Origin: Flagellimonas alvinocaridis
GTDB lineage: Bacteria; Bacteroidota; Bacteroidia; Flavobacteriales; Flavobacteriaceae
Length of the DNA stretch: 64,000 nt
Direction of reading: 5' to 3'
NCBI RefSeq assembly: GCF_004916895.1
Contig: NZ_SNTZ01000004.1
Coordinates: 186,001 to 250,000, forward strand
A program made the translations under genes and the position numbers. Under the pieces are notes generated by a model, which was not told the DNA's origin, did no database searches, and saw nothing but the letters and a program-made list of their open reading frames with translations. The stretch's first letter is position 1. Every line of letters begins with the position of its first letter. Below, in pieces: positions 54,635-63,098 of this stretch.

Positions 54635-55882
54635 TCAACTGATAAAACCTACTCCAGCGGTAGTGTTGGTTCGACTGTCAATGATAATGAACGAGCCATT
54701 GGTTCGGTGGTCCTTGAACTTGTCATAAAAAATGGGCTTGTTCAATTTGAATCGCACCTTGGCAATATCGTTCATCTGCAAAGTCGTGGCATTCTCTTCA
54801 ATACCGGAGTAATCGGGATGAATCTTATGTTCAATGGCATCCACTTTGGCCAACACCTTGTTCACACCATGTTGCACAATATACTTGCCGCCCGTTGTCA
54901 ACTGGTCGGCATCCATCCAAGATACCGTTGCCGTCAATTGCTTGTCTATGGTAGGCAGGTCATCGGTCTTCACCAACATATCCCCACGGCTTACATTTAC
55001 CTCATCTTCCAAGGTAATGGTCACCGACGAGCGTCTTGGTGCGGTTTGATATTCCTTATCATAAAAGTATATCGCCTTAATTTTGGACCTTGTCATGGAG
55101 GGTAACACCACTACTTCATCGCCAACACTCAGTTCCCCTCCATATACCTTTCCGGCAAATCCACGGAAATCATGGAATTCCTCGGTTTTGGGTCGGATAA
55201 CATATTGTACAGGGAACCTAGGGGTTCCGGTATTGTATATATCCTGAAGATCTAATTCTTCCAAGTGCTCCAATAAGGTTTGACCACTATACCAAGGGGT
55301 GTTTTTGGAATGGTTCACCACATTGTCCCCTTTAAGGGCACTCACAGGAATAAAAGTGATTTTCTGTTCTTGATAATCCCTTTTTCCCATCAACTCCTCA
55401 AAATCGGCTTTGATATCATTGAAGACATCTTCTGAAAAATCGACCAAATCCATCTTGTTGATGGCCACGATCACATCCTTCACCCGCAGTAGGTTATTGA
55501 TGAAAAAGTGTCTATTGGTCTGCTCAATGACCCCTTTTCGGGCATCAATCAAAATAATGGCTGCTTGCGACGTGGAAGCACCGGTAACCATGTTACGGGT
55601 ATATTCCACGTGGCCAGGGGTGTCGGCAATGATATAACTTTTAGACTGTGTTGAAAAGTAGATGTGGGCCACATCAATGGTGATACCCTGCTCCCTTTCA
55701 GCCACCAATCCATCGGTAGCCAAGGAAAAATCCAGATAATCGTATCCTTTTTGTTTGCTGGTACGCTCTATGGCCTCCAATTTATCCTCGGTCAAGGATT
55801 TGGTATCGTAAAGCAAGCGTCCAATCAAGGTACTTTTACCGTCATCTACACTTCCTGCTGTTGCTATTTTTAAAACTTCCAT
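54635..55882 (-). CDS. cysN: CysN, sulfate adenylyltransferase GTPase subunit
   Basis: Large subunit of ATP sulfurylase, 415 residues, an EF-Tu-like GTPase: G1 GSVDDGKST at about 10-18, G3 DTPGHVEYTRNM, G4 NKMD. It couples GTP hydrolysis to APS synthesis with CysD. No APS kinase (CysC) domain is fused. The gene follows cysD by 79 bases, an AT-rich spacer with no gene. Confidence 0.94.
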   Translation of the reverse strand: MEVLKIATAGSVDDGKSTLIGRLLYDTKSLTEDKLEAIERTSKQKGYDYLDFSLATDGLVAEREQGITIDVAHIYFSTQSKSYIIADTPGHVEYTRNMVTGASTSQAAIILIDARKGVIEQTNRHFFINNLLRVKDVIVAINKMDLVDFSEDVFNDIKADFEELMGKRDYQEQKITFIPVSALKGDNVVNHSKNTPWYSGQTLLEHLEELDLQDIYNTGTPRFPVQYVIRPKTEEFHDFRGFAGKVYGGELSVGDEVVVLPSMTRSKIKAIYFYDKEYQTAPRRSSVTITLEDEVNVSRGDMLVKTDDLPTIDKQLTATVSWMDADQLTTGGKYIVQHGVNKVLAKVDAIEHKIHPDYSGIEENATTLQMNDIAKVRFKLNKPIFYDKFKDHRTNGSFIIIDSRTNTTAGVGFIS

Positions 55883-55961
55883 ATTTTGTTGTTCGTTAAC
55901 GGTTGTTTGTTTGTGGTCATCAATATTTCTAAAAACCTACACCTATAAACCATCAACCATT

Positions 55962-56909
55962 TTAAAAGTATCCTTGTTGTTTACGTTTTTCCATGGCGGC
56001 TTCGGAACGTTTGTCATCGATTCGCGCACCTCTTTCCGAGATTTTTGAACTCCTGATCTCTGCCACTACCTTATCAATGGTATCGGCATGGGATTCCACA
56101 GCAGCGGTACAGGACATATCCCCTACCGTTCTAAAACGTACCACTCGCTCTTCCACCTGTTCATCATCGGCCCTAAAAACCACATCATCCTCAGCGGACC
56201 AAATCAGTCCATCCCTTAAGAAGGTGTTCCTCTTATGGGCAAAGTAGATGGAAGGAATCTCAATATTCTCTTTTTGGATATAGCTCCAAACGTCCAACTC
56301 GGTCCAGTTGCTGATAGGAAATACCCTAACATTTTGTCCCATTTCTATTTCACCGTTCAACATATCGAACAGTTCTGGACGTTGGTTTTTCTCATCCCAC
56401 TGGCCAAAATCATCCCGAACGGAAAAAATACGTTCCTTGGCACGGGCTTTTTCCTCATCGCGACGAGCACCGCCAATACAGGCATCGAACTTGAATTCCT
56501 CAATGGCATCCAAAAGGGTTGTGGTCTGCAACATGTTCCTACTGGCATATTTTCCAGTTTCTTCAACAACCTTTCCTTGATCGATGGAATCCTGGACATT
56601 ACGAACGATCAGTTCCACTCCCAATTCTTCTACCAATTTATCCCTAAACTCAATGGTTTCGGGGAAGTTATGGCCGGTATCAATATGCATCAAGGGAAAC
56701 GGAATCTTGGCGGGCCAAAATGCTTTTTGGGCCAATCGGACCAAGGTTATGGAATCCTTTCCTCCCGAGAACAACAGTACGGGTTTTTCAAACTGTGCCG
56801 CAACCTCACGGATAATGTAAATGGCCTCATGCTCCAATGCATTGGCCTTTGGCCTATTGGTCAGGTTTTGGGTTTCTGGTTTTTGCAATTCTTCTGTGAT
56901 CGTGCTCAA
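55962..56909 (-). CDS. cysD: CysD, sulfate adenylyltransferase small subunit
   Basis: ATP-PPase subunit of ATP sulfurylase. PP-loop FSGGKDS and the C-terminal ARIDDKRSEAAMEKRKQQGYF are family marks. The open frame reaches 56981, but the extra residues are encoded by a REP-like hairpin (56929-56944), overlap cysH and are not expected in CysD. I therefore choose TTG 56909 (MSTITEELQKPE), 315 residues, close to the usual 300. No ATG lies between; the longer form cannot be excluded. Confidence 0.88.
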   Translation of the reverse strand: MSTITEELQKPETQNLTNRPKANALEHEAIYIIREVAAQFEKPVLLFSGGKDSITLVRLAQKAFWPAKIPFPLMHIDTGHNFPETIEFRDKLVEELGVELIVRNVQDSIDQGKVVEETGKYASRNMLQTTTLLDAIEEFKFDACIGGARRDEEKARAKERIFSVRDDFGQWDEKNQRPELFDMLNGEIEMGQNVRVFPISNWTELDVWSYIQKENIEIPSIYFAHKRNTFLRDGLIWSAEDDVVFRADDEQVEERVVRFRTVGDMSCTAAVESHADTIDKVVAEIRSSKISERGARIDDKRSEAAMEKRKQQGYF

Positions 56910-56928
56910 TGTCTTGTGTTTATGATTT

Positions 56929-56944
56929 CTCGACTGCTCTCGAG
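56929..56944. repeat. REP-like hairpin, copy C
   Basis: CTCGACTGCTCTCGAG, followed by GTAGA. The arms CTCGA and TCGAG pair around CTGCTC. It sits in the cysH-cysD junction and differs from copy B at one base. Confidence 0.72.
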
Positions 56945-56962
56945 GTAGAATTAGTTTATAAT

Positions 56963-57586
56963 TTAGGTATGCAGACCGCATTCACGGTTCTCCAATACTT
57001 TTGTTGGGTCGAAATATTTATGCTCATTGGGCAATTTGTGCGTGTTGAGATATGCATCCAATTGCGTATCGCTCCAGTGGTAAAATGGACTTACCTTAAG
57101 TACTCCATCCTTGCTCAAGCTCAACACATCCAACGAATCCCGGTGGGCTGTCTGACCTTTGCGTAAATTGGTGAACCACACATCGGGTTGATGCTCTTCC
57201 ATAGCCCTTCTGAAAGGCTCCAACTTCACTTGCTCAGTAAACTCCTTATGTTTTGGGTCATCTATTTGGGGAATTCCCATAACCGCATCCCTATGCGCTG
57301 AAGTCTGCTTGGGCACATATAATTTAATGTTCAATCCCAAGCGAGATATCAACTCTTCCGCATGTTTATAGGTATTTGGGGTATTGTACCCAGTATCACA
57401 CCAAATTACAGGAGTACTCTTGTTTACTTCGGTCACCGCATGAAGAATAGCTACTTCGTAGGGTCTAAAATTAGTAGTGACCACGGATTTTTTCCCATGA
57501 CCAATGGCCCAAGAAATGATTTCCTCTGGCGGAATGCCCTTAAACTGACGGTTCAAATTTTGAATTTCTTCTACTGACAATGCCAT
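56963..57586 (-). CDS. cysH: CysH, phosphoadenylyl/adenylyl-sulfate reductase
   Basis: Reductase of 207 residues that gives sulfite from activated sulfate. The PAPS-type loop region (SVVTTNFRPYE) and WCDTGYNTPNTY are seen, and the catalytic Cys is in the C-terminal ECGLH. The extra Cys pairs that bind Fe4S4 in APS reductases are absent, which points to PAPS as substrate. Yet no APS kinase gene is in this window, so it must lie elsewhere. It follows DUF2061 by 11 bases. Confidence 0.9.
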   Translation of the reverse strand: MALSVEEIQNLNRQFKGIPPEEIISWAIGHGKKSVVTTNFRPYEVAILHAVTEVNKSTPVIWCDTGYNTPNTYKHAEELISRLGLNIKLYVPKQTSAHRDAVMGIPQIDDPKHKEFTEQVKLEPFRRAMEEHQPDVWFTNLRKGQTAHRDSLDVLSLSKDGVLKVSPFYHWSDTQLDAYLNTHKLPNEHKYFDPTKVLENRECGLHT

Positions 57587-57597
57587 ATCATCAAATT

Positions 57598-57864
57598 TTA
57601 TTTACCCCACTTGATTGTATTCCAAATTCTCTCATGAAAAAAATAAAGCACCATTTTGGTAACCAATTCCACTAGACCAATGGAAAAGGCCAAAGACAAG
57701 GTCCCGGTTATGATCCATGAAATAATAATGGTATCCAAAGTACCCACAATCCTCCAACTTATAGATTTTACAATACTACGCTTAGGACTTTCAGAACTAC
57801 TGTCCTTTTTATAAGTAGTAGTCTCTTCTTTGGTCTTGTGAACTATGAGTTGGTCTGCAATCAT
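57598..57864 (-). CDS. DUF2061 membrane protein
   Basis: Small membrane protein of 88 residues with two hydrophobic segments (about 35-55 and 58-75) after a charged N-terminus. SWRIVGTLDTIIISWIITG and KMVLYFFHERIW match DUF2061. Members are often next to sulfate-assimilation genes, and a part in sulfate or sulfite transport has been suggested but not shown. It is the first gene of the operon; an Rrf2-like box ends 13 bases before its ATG. Confidence 0.9.
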   Translation of the reverse strand: MIADQLIVHKTKEETTTYKKDSSSESPKRSIVKSISWRIVGTLDTIIISWIITGTLSLAFSIGLVELVTKMVLYFFHERIWNTIKWGK

Positions 57865-57876
57865 CTGTTATTTTTT

Positions 57877-57976
57877 ATCCTATCGATTTACTAGGGATTT
57901 CAAAAATAGAATTAATTATCAAAGTAAATCGTTAAAATCGATATAAAATTACTTTTATCCTATCGTTTTAGTAGAT
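57877..57976 (-). promoter_or_regulatory. cys operon promoter with two Rrf2-like boxes
   Basis: Two 20-bp sites, 80 bp apart, on the minus strand: ATCTACTAAAACGATAGGAT (57976-57957) and CCCTAGTAAATCGATAGGAT (57896-57877). Both are followed by AAAA. Between them TTACTTTG (57927-57920) is one mismatch from TAnnTTTG. The gene of an Rrf2 protein ends 69 bases upstream. A third, palindromic site is at 54562. Confidence 0.65.
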
Positions 57977-58044
57977 TAATTGGATAACACACCAACTTTT
58001 ATCAATTTATTGATCATTAACTCTAAAAATTAATGGATTTTCAC

Positions 58045-58455
58045 CTATGAAATTAGGTCTGCCAAGGTGTTGTTTCGATAGACTTCCAAAGCACTGTCCC
58101 GCACCTGGAGCATCAACTTGTGCACGGAACATTCTCCTTCGTCAGGACAATCATCACACTTTTCATAAAAATTGAGGCTGACACAGGGAACCATGGCAAT
58201 GGGTCCTTCCAAGACCCGCATTACAGAAGTCATTAAGATATCTTTAGGTTCCTTAATGAGGTAATACCCCCCACCTTTTCCTTTTTTGGAACCCAAAAAA
58301 CCATTTCGTCTGAGGGTAAGCAAAATGCTTTCCAAGAACTTTTGGGAGATGTTCTCATGTTTGGCGATTTCGGCAATCTGAACAGGTTCCTTATCCCCTA
58401 CCGAGGCAAGGTAAGCCAAAGCCTTTAAGCCATATTTTGTCTTCTTGGAGAGCAT
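58045..58455 (-). CDS. Rrf2-family regulator (IscR/CymR-like)
   Basis: Winged-helix regulator of 136 residues with the Rrf2 pattern: YGLKALAYLA at the start, the HTH QIAEIAKHENISQKFLESIL, and GKGGGYYL in the wing. Cys residues at PCVSLNFYEKCDDCPDEGEC could bind an Fe-S cluster as in IscR, or sense cysteine metabolism by a partner as CymR does. Its place between metZ and the sulfate-reduction operon makes sulfur control the likely job. Confidence 0.92.
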   Translation of the reverse strand: MLSKKTKYGLKALAYLASVGDKEPVQIAEIAKHENISQKFLESILLTLRRNGFLGSKKGKGGGYYLIKEPKDILMTSVMRVLEGPIAMVPCVSLNFYEKCDDCPDEGECSVHKLMLQVRDSALEVYRNNTLADLIS

Positions 58456-58513
58456 CCCACGAATATAGCGAAAATTAACAATCCGCTATTCAAAAATATG
58501 GGCCGCATAAGTT

Positions 58514-59686
58514 TTAGCCCAAAGCTTGCTCAATATCCGCAATGATATCCTGTATGTGTTCCAAGCCAACAGAAACCCGTACCGTACCATCCGAAATTCC
58601 AACAGCCTCCCGTTCCTCTTTCGTGAGTTTACTGTGCGTGGTAGATGCAGGGTGCGTGATTATACTTCGCGAATCTCCCAAATTGGCCGACAGGGACAAC
58701 AATTTAATGCTATTGAAAAATCTACGCCCTTCTTCCAGTCCTCCTTTTACCTCAAAGGCCACCACACACCCTCCGGCCTTCATCTGCTTTTTGGCAATCT
58801 CATATTGGGGGTGCGACTTTAAAAACGGATATTTTGCCCATTCTACTTTATCATGTTTCTCTAAATACGTAGCCAATTCCAAAGCATTGGCACAGTGTCT
58901 GTCTACCCGAACAGCCAAAGTTTCCAAGCTTTTGGACAACACCCATGCATTGAACGGAGAAAGGGAAGGCCCGGTTATGCGGGAAAAGCGGTATACTTTG
59001 TCCACCAATTCATGGCTTCCAACAGTAATGCCTGCCAAAACCCTTCCCTGACCATCCATCAATTTGGTTCCAGAATGAATTACCAAATCCGCACCAAATT
59101 TAATGGGCTGTTGCAGATAGGGAGAAGCAAAACAATTATCGATGATAAAAATAAGTCCGTGCTTCTTGGCAATATTTCCCAAAGCTTCCAAGTCCAGCAC
59201 ATCCACACCTGGGTTGGTCGGCGATTCGGCATAAATGATCTTGGTTGTGGGCGTAATCAATGCCTCAATATTGTCCAAATCATTGGCATCAAAATAGCTG
59301 GTGGCAATGTTCCATTTTGGAAAAAACTGCGTGAAAAGACTATGGGTAGACCCAAATATGCTCTTGGAAGAGATGATATGGTCGCCACTATCCAGCAGGG
59401 CAGCCAAGGTTGAGAACACAGCCGCCATACCGGATGCAAAGGCAAAACCACTTTCGGCCCCTTCCATCTTACAAACCTTCTCAATAAACTCAGACGAGTT
59501 TGGATTGGCGTAACGCGAATAAATATTGCGGTCCTTTTCCTCGGCAAAGGAGGCTCTCATGTCCTCTGCATCCTCAAAAACAAAGCTCGAGGTAAGGTAC
59601 ATAGGCACGGAATGTTCCAAAAATTGGGAACGCTCGATTTGCGTTCTGATCGCTTCCGTTTCAAATTGTTTCTTCTGCTCGCTCAT
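58514..59686 (-). CDS. metZ: MetZ-like O-succinyl/O-acetylhomoserine sulfhydrylase
   Basis: PLP enzyme of the Cys/Met family, 390 residues. The PLP Lys is in HSGTKLMDGQGR, with FASGMAAV and the late LSLSANLGDSRSIITHPASTTH. Sequence fits the MetZ group (direct sulfhydrylation) better than cystathionine beta-lyase, though cystathionine gamma-synthase activity cannot be ruled out. The ATG overlaps the stop of the metX fusion by four bases, so substrate supply and use are coupled. Confidence 0.88.
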   Translation of the reverse strand: MSEQKKQFETEAIRTQIERSQFLEHSVPMYLTSSFVFEDAEDMRASFAEEKDRNIYSRYANPNSSEFIEKVCKMEGAESGFAFASGMAAVFSTLAALLDSGDHIISSKSIFGSTHSLFTQFFPKWNIATSYFDANDLDNIEALITPTTKIIYAESPTNPGVDVLDLEALGNIAKKHGLIFIIDNCFASPYLQQPIKFGADLVIHSGTKLMDGQGRVLAGITVGSHELVDKVYRFSRITGPSLSPFNAWVLSKSLETLAVRVDRHCANALELATYLEKHDKVEWAKYPFLKSHPQYEIAKKQMKAGGCVVAFEVKGGLEEGRRFFNSIKLLSLSANLGDSRSIITHPASTTHSKLTKEEREAVGISDGTVRVSVGLEHIQDIIADIEQALG

Positions 59687-62600
59687 ATCTTTTCTGCTAT
59701 TCTTAATATATCACCAAAGACCCCTCTGGCTGTGACCGCAGCCCCAGCTCCAGCTCCTTGGATCACTAATGGGTTTTCCCCATAGGATTCGGTATAGATC
59801 TCAATAATGGAATCGGAACCCTTTACCTGCCCCAACGCACTTTCTTTGGGCACGGACACCAATTTCACCTCCAAAACCCCTTTGTCCTGCTGAAGATCCC
59901 CATGCAAGTCTCCCACATATCGCAGTACATGGTTTCCTTTTTGTGCATTTTTGATGTCCTCATAAACGGCATCCATATCTTCAACCTTCTTCATGAAGGC
60001 ATCGAACTCAAGTGTCCTTAATTCGGTTGGAATCAGATTTTCCACTTCAATATCCGAGAACTCGTTTTGAAGATCCAATTCACGGGCCAAAATCAACAAT
60101 TTTCTACCCACATCGTTGCCTGATAGATCTTCGCGAGGGTCCGGTTCGGTATATCCTTTCTCCATAGCTTCCTTTACAATGGATGAGAATGGGCTATCCT
60201 GTTCTGAAAAGGTATTGAAAATATAGCTCAACGAACCTGAAAACACCCCTTTGATTCGTGTTATGTTCTCTCCGGATAGGTGTAATAGTTTAATGGTATC
60301 GATCAAGGGTAGGCCTGCCCCCACATTGGTCTCGTACAAATACTGCTTTTGGTTCTTGTCCAAACACTTTCGTATGGACTTGTATTTCTCAAAACTCAGC
60401 GTGTTGGCAATTTTATTGGAGGAGACCAAGTCAAAACCATGTTTGATCAAGGTTTCATAGTTCTCCACAAAAGGCTTGCTCGCTGTATTATCAACCGCAA
60501 TGAGGTTCTCCAAGTGATGGGTTTGCGCAAAAGAAACTACACTTTCCATCTGATAGCGGATTCCTTCTTTTTCCAATCTTTTCTTCCAATCAGCACCAAT
60601 TCCCGAAGCATCCAACAGTACTTTTTTGGAGTTGGCTACAGCAAAGACCTTAAGCCCAATCCCTTTTCGTTCTTCTATGCTTTTTTGGGAATCCAATATT
60701 TGGTCGATAAGCGTGCCCCCAACATTGCCATGCCCAAAAATGGCCAGATTCACCTTTTTGGCAATACCAAAAATCTGTCCGTGTATCACATTGATGGCCT
60801 TATGAAGGTCTGATTTTTTCACCACCATACTTACATTCTTGCCCGTAACGGTATTGTTGAAAAGCAAGGGGATCACTTGGTTTTTGACCAGGGCGTTAAA
60901 GGGTTTATGGAAACTGCTCAAATCCATTCCCACAATGGAGATCACAGACACATCCTTGGCCACAGTAATCTGGTTGATGTCTTGCGAAGAGTAATCGGTC
61001 TCAAACTCGGCATCCAAGACCTTCTTGGCTTTTTCAGCTTTGGAAGAATCAACCACCAAACCAATTCCCCTTTCGGAGGAACCTTGGGAAATGATCCCAA
61101 CACTGATATCGTTCTGGCCCAATGTCCTAAAAATCCTGGCATCAATGCCCACTTTGCCCAAAAGACCCCTTCCTTCCAAATTGATGAGGGCCATATTATC
61201 CAAAACCGAAAGGGACTTGATTCCCCCATTTTGGGTTTTCGGACCAATCAGGGTTCCCTCATTGTCATCATTGAACGTATTACAGATACGCAAGGGAATG
61301 TTCTTTTCAATGAGTGGAATTATAGTCTTTGCATGCAGAATGGTCGCCCCAAAGTTGGCCAGTTCGTTCGCTTCGTCATACGATATAACGTCAATCAGCT
61401 TGGCATCGCTCACCAAATCCGGATTGGCCGTAAAAATCCCATCCACATGGGTATAGTTGATGAGTTCCGACGCGTCCAAGAAATTGGCCAACAAAGCAGC
61501 CGAATAATTAGTGCCGTTCCTACCCAAAGTGGTGGTCACCCCTTCCTTATTGGAAGCAATGAAACCGGTCACCACAGGTATGGTATCCGAATCCAAGTCA
61601 TGGAAACAACGGATCACATTTTCTTTGGAAAGACTCTGATCCACTTCAGCATTGCTATAGGTGTCATCGGTCTTGATCAAGCTTCTGGAATCTATCAACT
61701 GGGCCTTTAACCCACCTTCGTTCAGAAGTGCAGCAACGGTCTTGCCTGAAATCAATTCCCCAAAAGACAACAACTCGTCCTTGGTCCTCAAGCTATAATC
61801 CCCGGTAAGGAATACCCCGCTCAATATCTTCTCTATCGATTTGAGTTCTTCTTCAATAGCTACGGAAAAACCATTCTTCTGGTAGGCGGAAAAAGCAGCC
61901 AGAGCTTCATCAAACTCCTCTCCTCTTGCCGCTTTTTCTAGCATGTTCTCCAATTGGTCCGTAGCCTTGCCACGGGCCGAGACCACCACGGCAAAATTCT
62001 CATGGGCGGCCGCCCTTTTGGTGATAATGTTCAGAACCCTTTCAATGCCTTCCCCATTGGCCAAGGACTTCCCTCCAAACTTTAGGACCTTGATGCGCTC
62101 CTGCTTTCCCTTTTTTGGAAAAACGGCTTCCAACAGCTTTTCCAGCTGCTCAAATTCCATTAAAAAAGCATCATGGCCATGCAGTGACTGCACTTCACCA
62201 TAGGTGACATTGGTATTGGCTTGGGCCAATCGCTTAAAGGTTTCCTTGTTTTCCTCTGCCGTAAAGAACAAATCCGAGTTGACCCCGATGATGTGGATCT
62301 TGGTATCACTGTCTTGAAGCGCCTTGAATGCCTCATCCCCATTTCGGGTAATGTCGATCGTCTTCAACAATTGGTTCATCAGCTTATAAGCTGATAGCTG
62401 GAACCGTTCCTGAAGTTTCTTTCCATGGTGCATCAACCAGCTCTCCACATTAAAAACCTGAAGTTCCTCATTGGTACTCCTTTTGAAGCGCTCCTTGAAA
62501 GACTCGGGGGTCCTATAGCAGAGCATGGCATGCATACGGGCATCGTGTACGGGCTGCTTGGAGTTGATCAAAAATTGTTCCTGGATCTGACAGTTGGCAA

Positions 62601-63066
62601 TGAGCCAATCGGTTGACTTCCAATCCGAGGCCACAGGAATCAAATGTTCCGTAATACCTGGGTTAAACGCTGCCATTTCCCAAGCAATCCCCCCACCCAA
62701 AGATCCTCCAATGATGGCGTACAACCGATCTATCTTCAACTGTTGCAACCCCAAAAGAAAAATCCTTGCGATATCCCCGGCCACAAAATCCTTGTAATTG
62801 TCGATTACAAAACCGTCATGACCATTTCCCGGAATGTTGAACGCCAAAATGGTATAGATATCGGTGTTGATGGACTTATCCATACCGATTAAATCGGACC
62901 ACCATCCATGCTCACCGGCCACATTGGAATTTCCGGTAAGGGCATGGTTCACCAAAACAATTGGGGCCGAATACAAGGGCTGCCCAAAAAGCTGATAGGA
63001 TAATTGCAGATCCTGTGTGGTGCCATTCTGTGTGGCGAATTGTGGTATGCTAAGATGCTGTAACAT
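59683..63066 (-). CDS. trifunctional fusion: homoserine O-acetyltransferase (MetX)-aspartokinase-homoserine dehydrogenase
   Basis: Single chain of 1127 residues. Residues 1-320 are an alpha/beta-hydrolase of the MetX group: LTGNSNVAG, nucleophile S122 in GGSLGG, D265 and H298 in HGHDAF. Residues 326-760 are an aspartokinase (VLKFGGKSLANGEG, then RNGTNYSAAL) with two ACT repeats. Residues 765-1127 are homoserine dehydrogenase (FGHGNVGGTLIDQ, VGAGLPLI, DLSGNDVGRKLLILARE). It thus holds the first and last committed steps from aspartate to O-acetylhomoserine. It lies between metY and metZ, which use the product. Confidence 0.93.
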   Translation of the reverse strand: MLQHLSIPQFATQNGTTQDLQLSYQLFGQPLYSAPIVLVNHALTGNSNVAGEHGWWSDLIGMDKSINTDIYTILAFNIPGNGHDGFVIDNYKDFVAGDIARIFLLGLQQLKIDRLYAIIGGSLGGGIAWEMAAFNPGITEHLIPVASDWKSTDWLIANCQIQEQFLINSKQPVHDARMHAMLCYRTPESFKERFKRSTNEELQVFNVESWLMHHGKKLQERFQLSAYKLMNQLLKTIDITRNGDEAFKALQDSDTKIHIIGVNSDLFFTAEENKETFKRLAQANTNVTYGEVQSLHGHDAFLMEFEQLEKLLEAVFPKKGKQERIKVLKFGGKSLANGEGIERVLNIITKRAAAHENFAVVVSARGKATDQLENMLEKAARGEEFDEALAAFSAYQKNGFSVAIEEELKSIEKILSGVFLTGDYSLRTKDELLSFGELISGKTVAALLNEGGLKAQLIDSRSLIKTDDTYSNAEVDQSLSKENVIRCFHDLDSDTIPVVTGFIASNKEGVTTTLGRNGTNYSAALLANFLDASELINYTHVDGIFTANPDLVSDAKLIDVISYDEANELANFGATILHAKTIIPLIEKNIPLRICNTFNDDNEGTLIGPKTQNGGIKSLSVLDNMALINLEGRGLLGKVGIDARIFRTLGQNDISVGIISQGSSERGIGLVVDSSKAEKAKKVLDAEFETDYSSQDINQITVAKDVSVISIVGMDLSSFHKPFNALVKNQVIPLLFNNTVTGKNVSMVVKKSDLHKAINVIHGQIFGIAKKVNLAIFGHGNVGGTLIDQILDSQKSIEERKGIGLKVFAVANSKKVLLDASGIGADWKKRLEKEGIRYQMESVVSFAQTHHLENLIAVDNTASKPFVENYETLIKHGFDLVSSNKIANTLSFEKYKSIRKCLDKNQKQYLYETNVGAGLPLIDTIKLLHLSGENITRIKGVFSGSLSYIFNTFSEQDSPFSSIVKEAMEKGYTEPDPREDLSGNDVGRKLLILARELDLQNEFSDIEVENLIPTELRTLEFDAFMKKVEDMDAVYEDIKNAQKGNHVLRYVGDLHGDLQQDKGVLEVKLVSVPKESALGQVKGSDSIIEIYTESYGENPLVIQGAGAGAAVTARGVFGDILRIAEKI

Positions 63067-63098
63067 GTACGTGTCTGTAATATGCGTGTTCTATTATT

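Noticed and set aside
56963-57586. CysH as an APS reductase with an Fe-S cluster
   Set aside because: Only the C-terminal ECGLH Cys is present; the CC and CxxC pairs needed for the cluster are missing.
60877-61710. Long open frame of 277 codons on the plus strand opposite the MetX-AK-HSD gene
   Set aside because: It is antisense to conserved aspartokinase motifs, has no promoter and no recognisable protein features.
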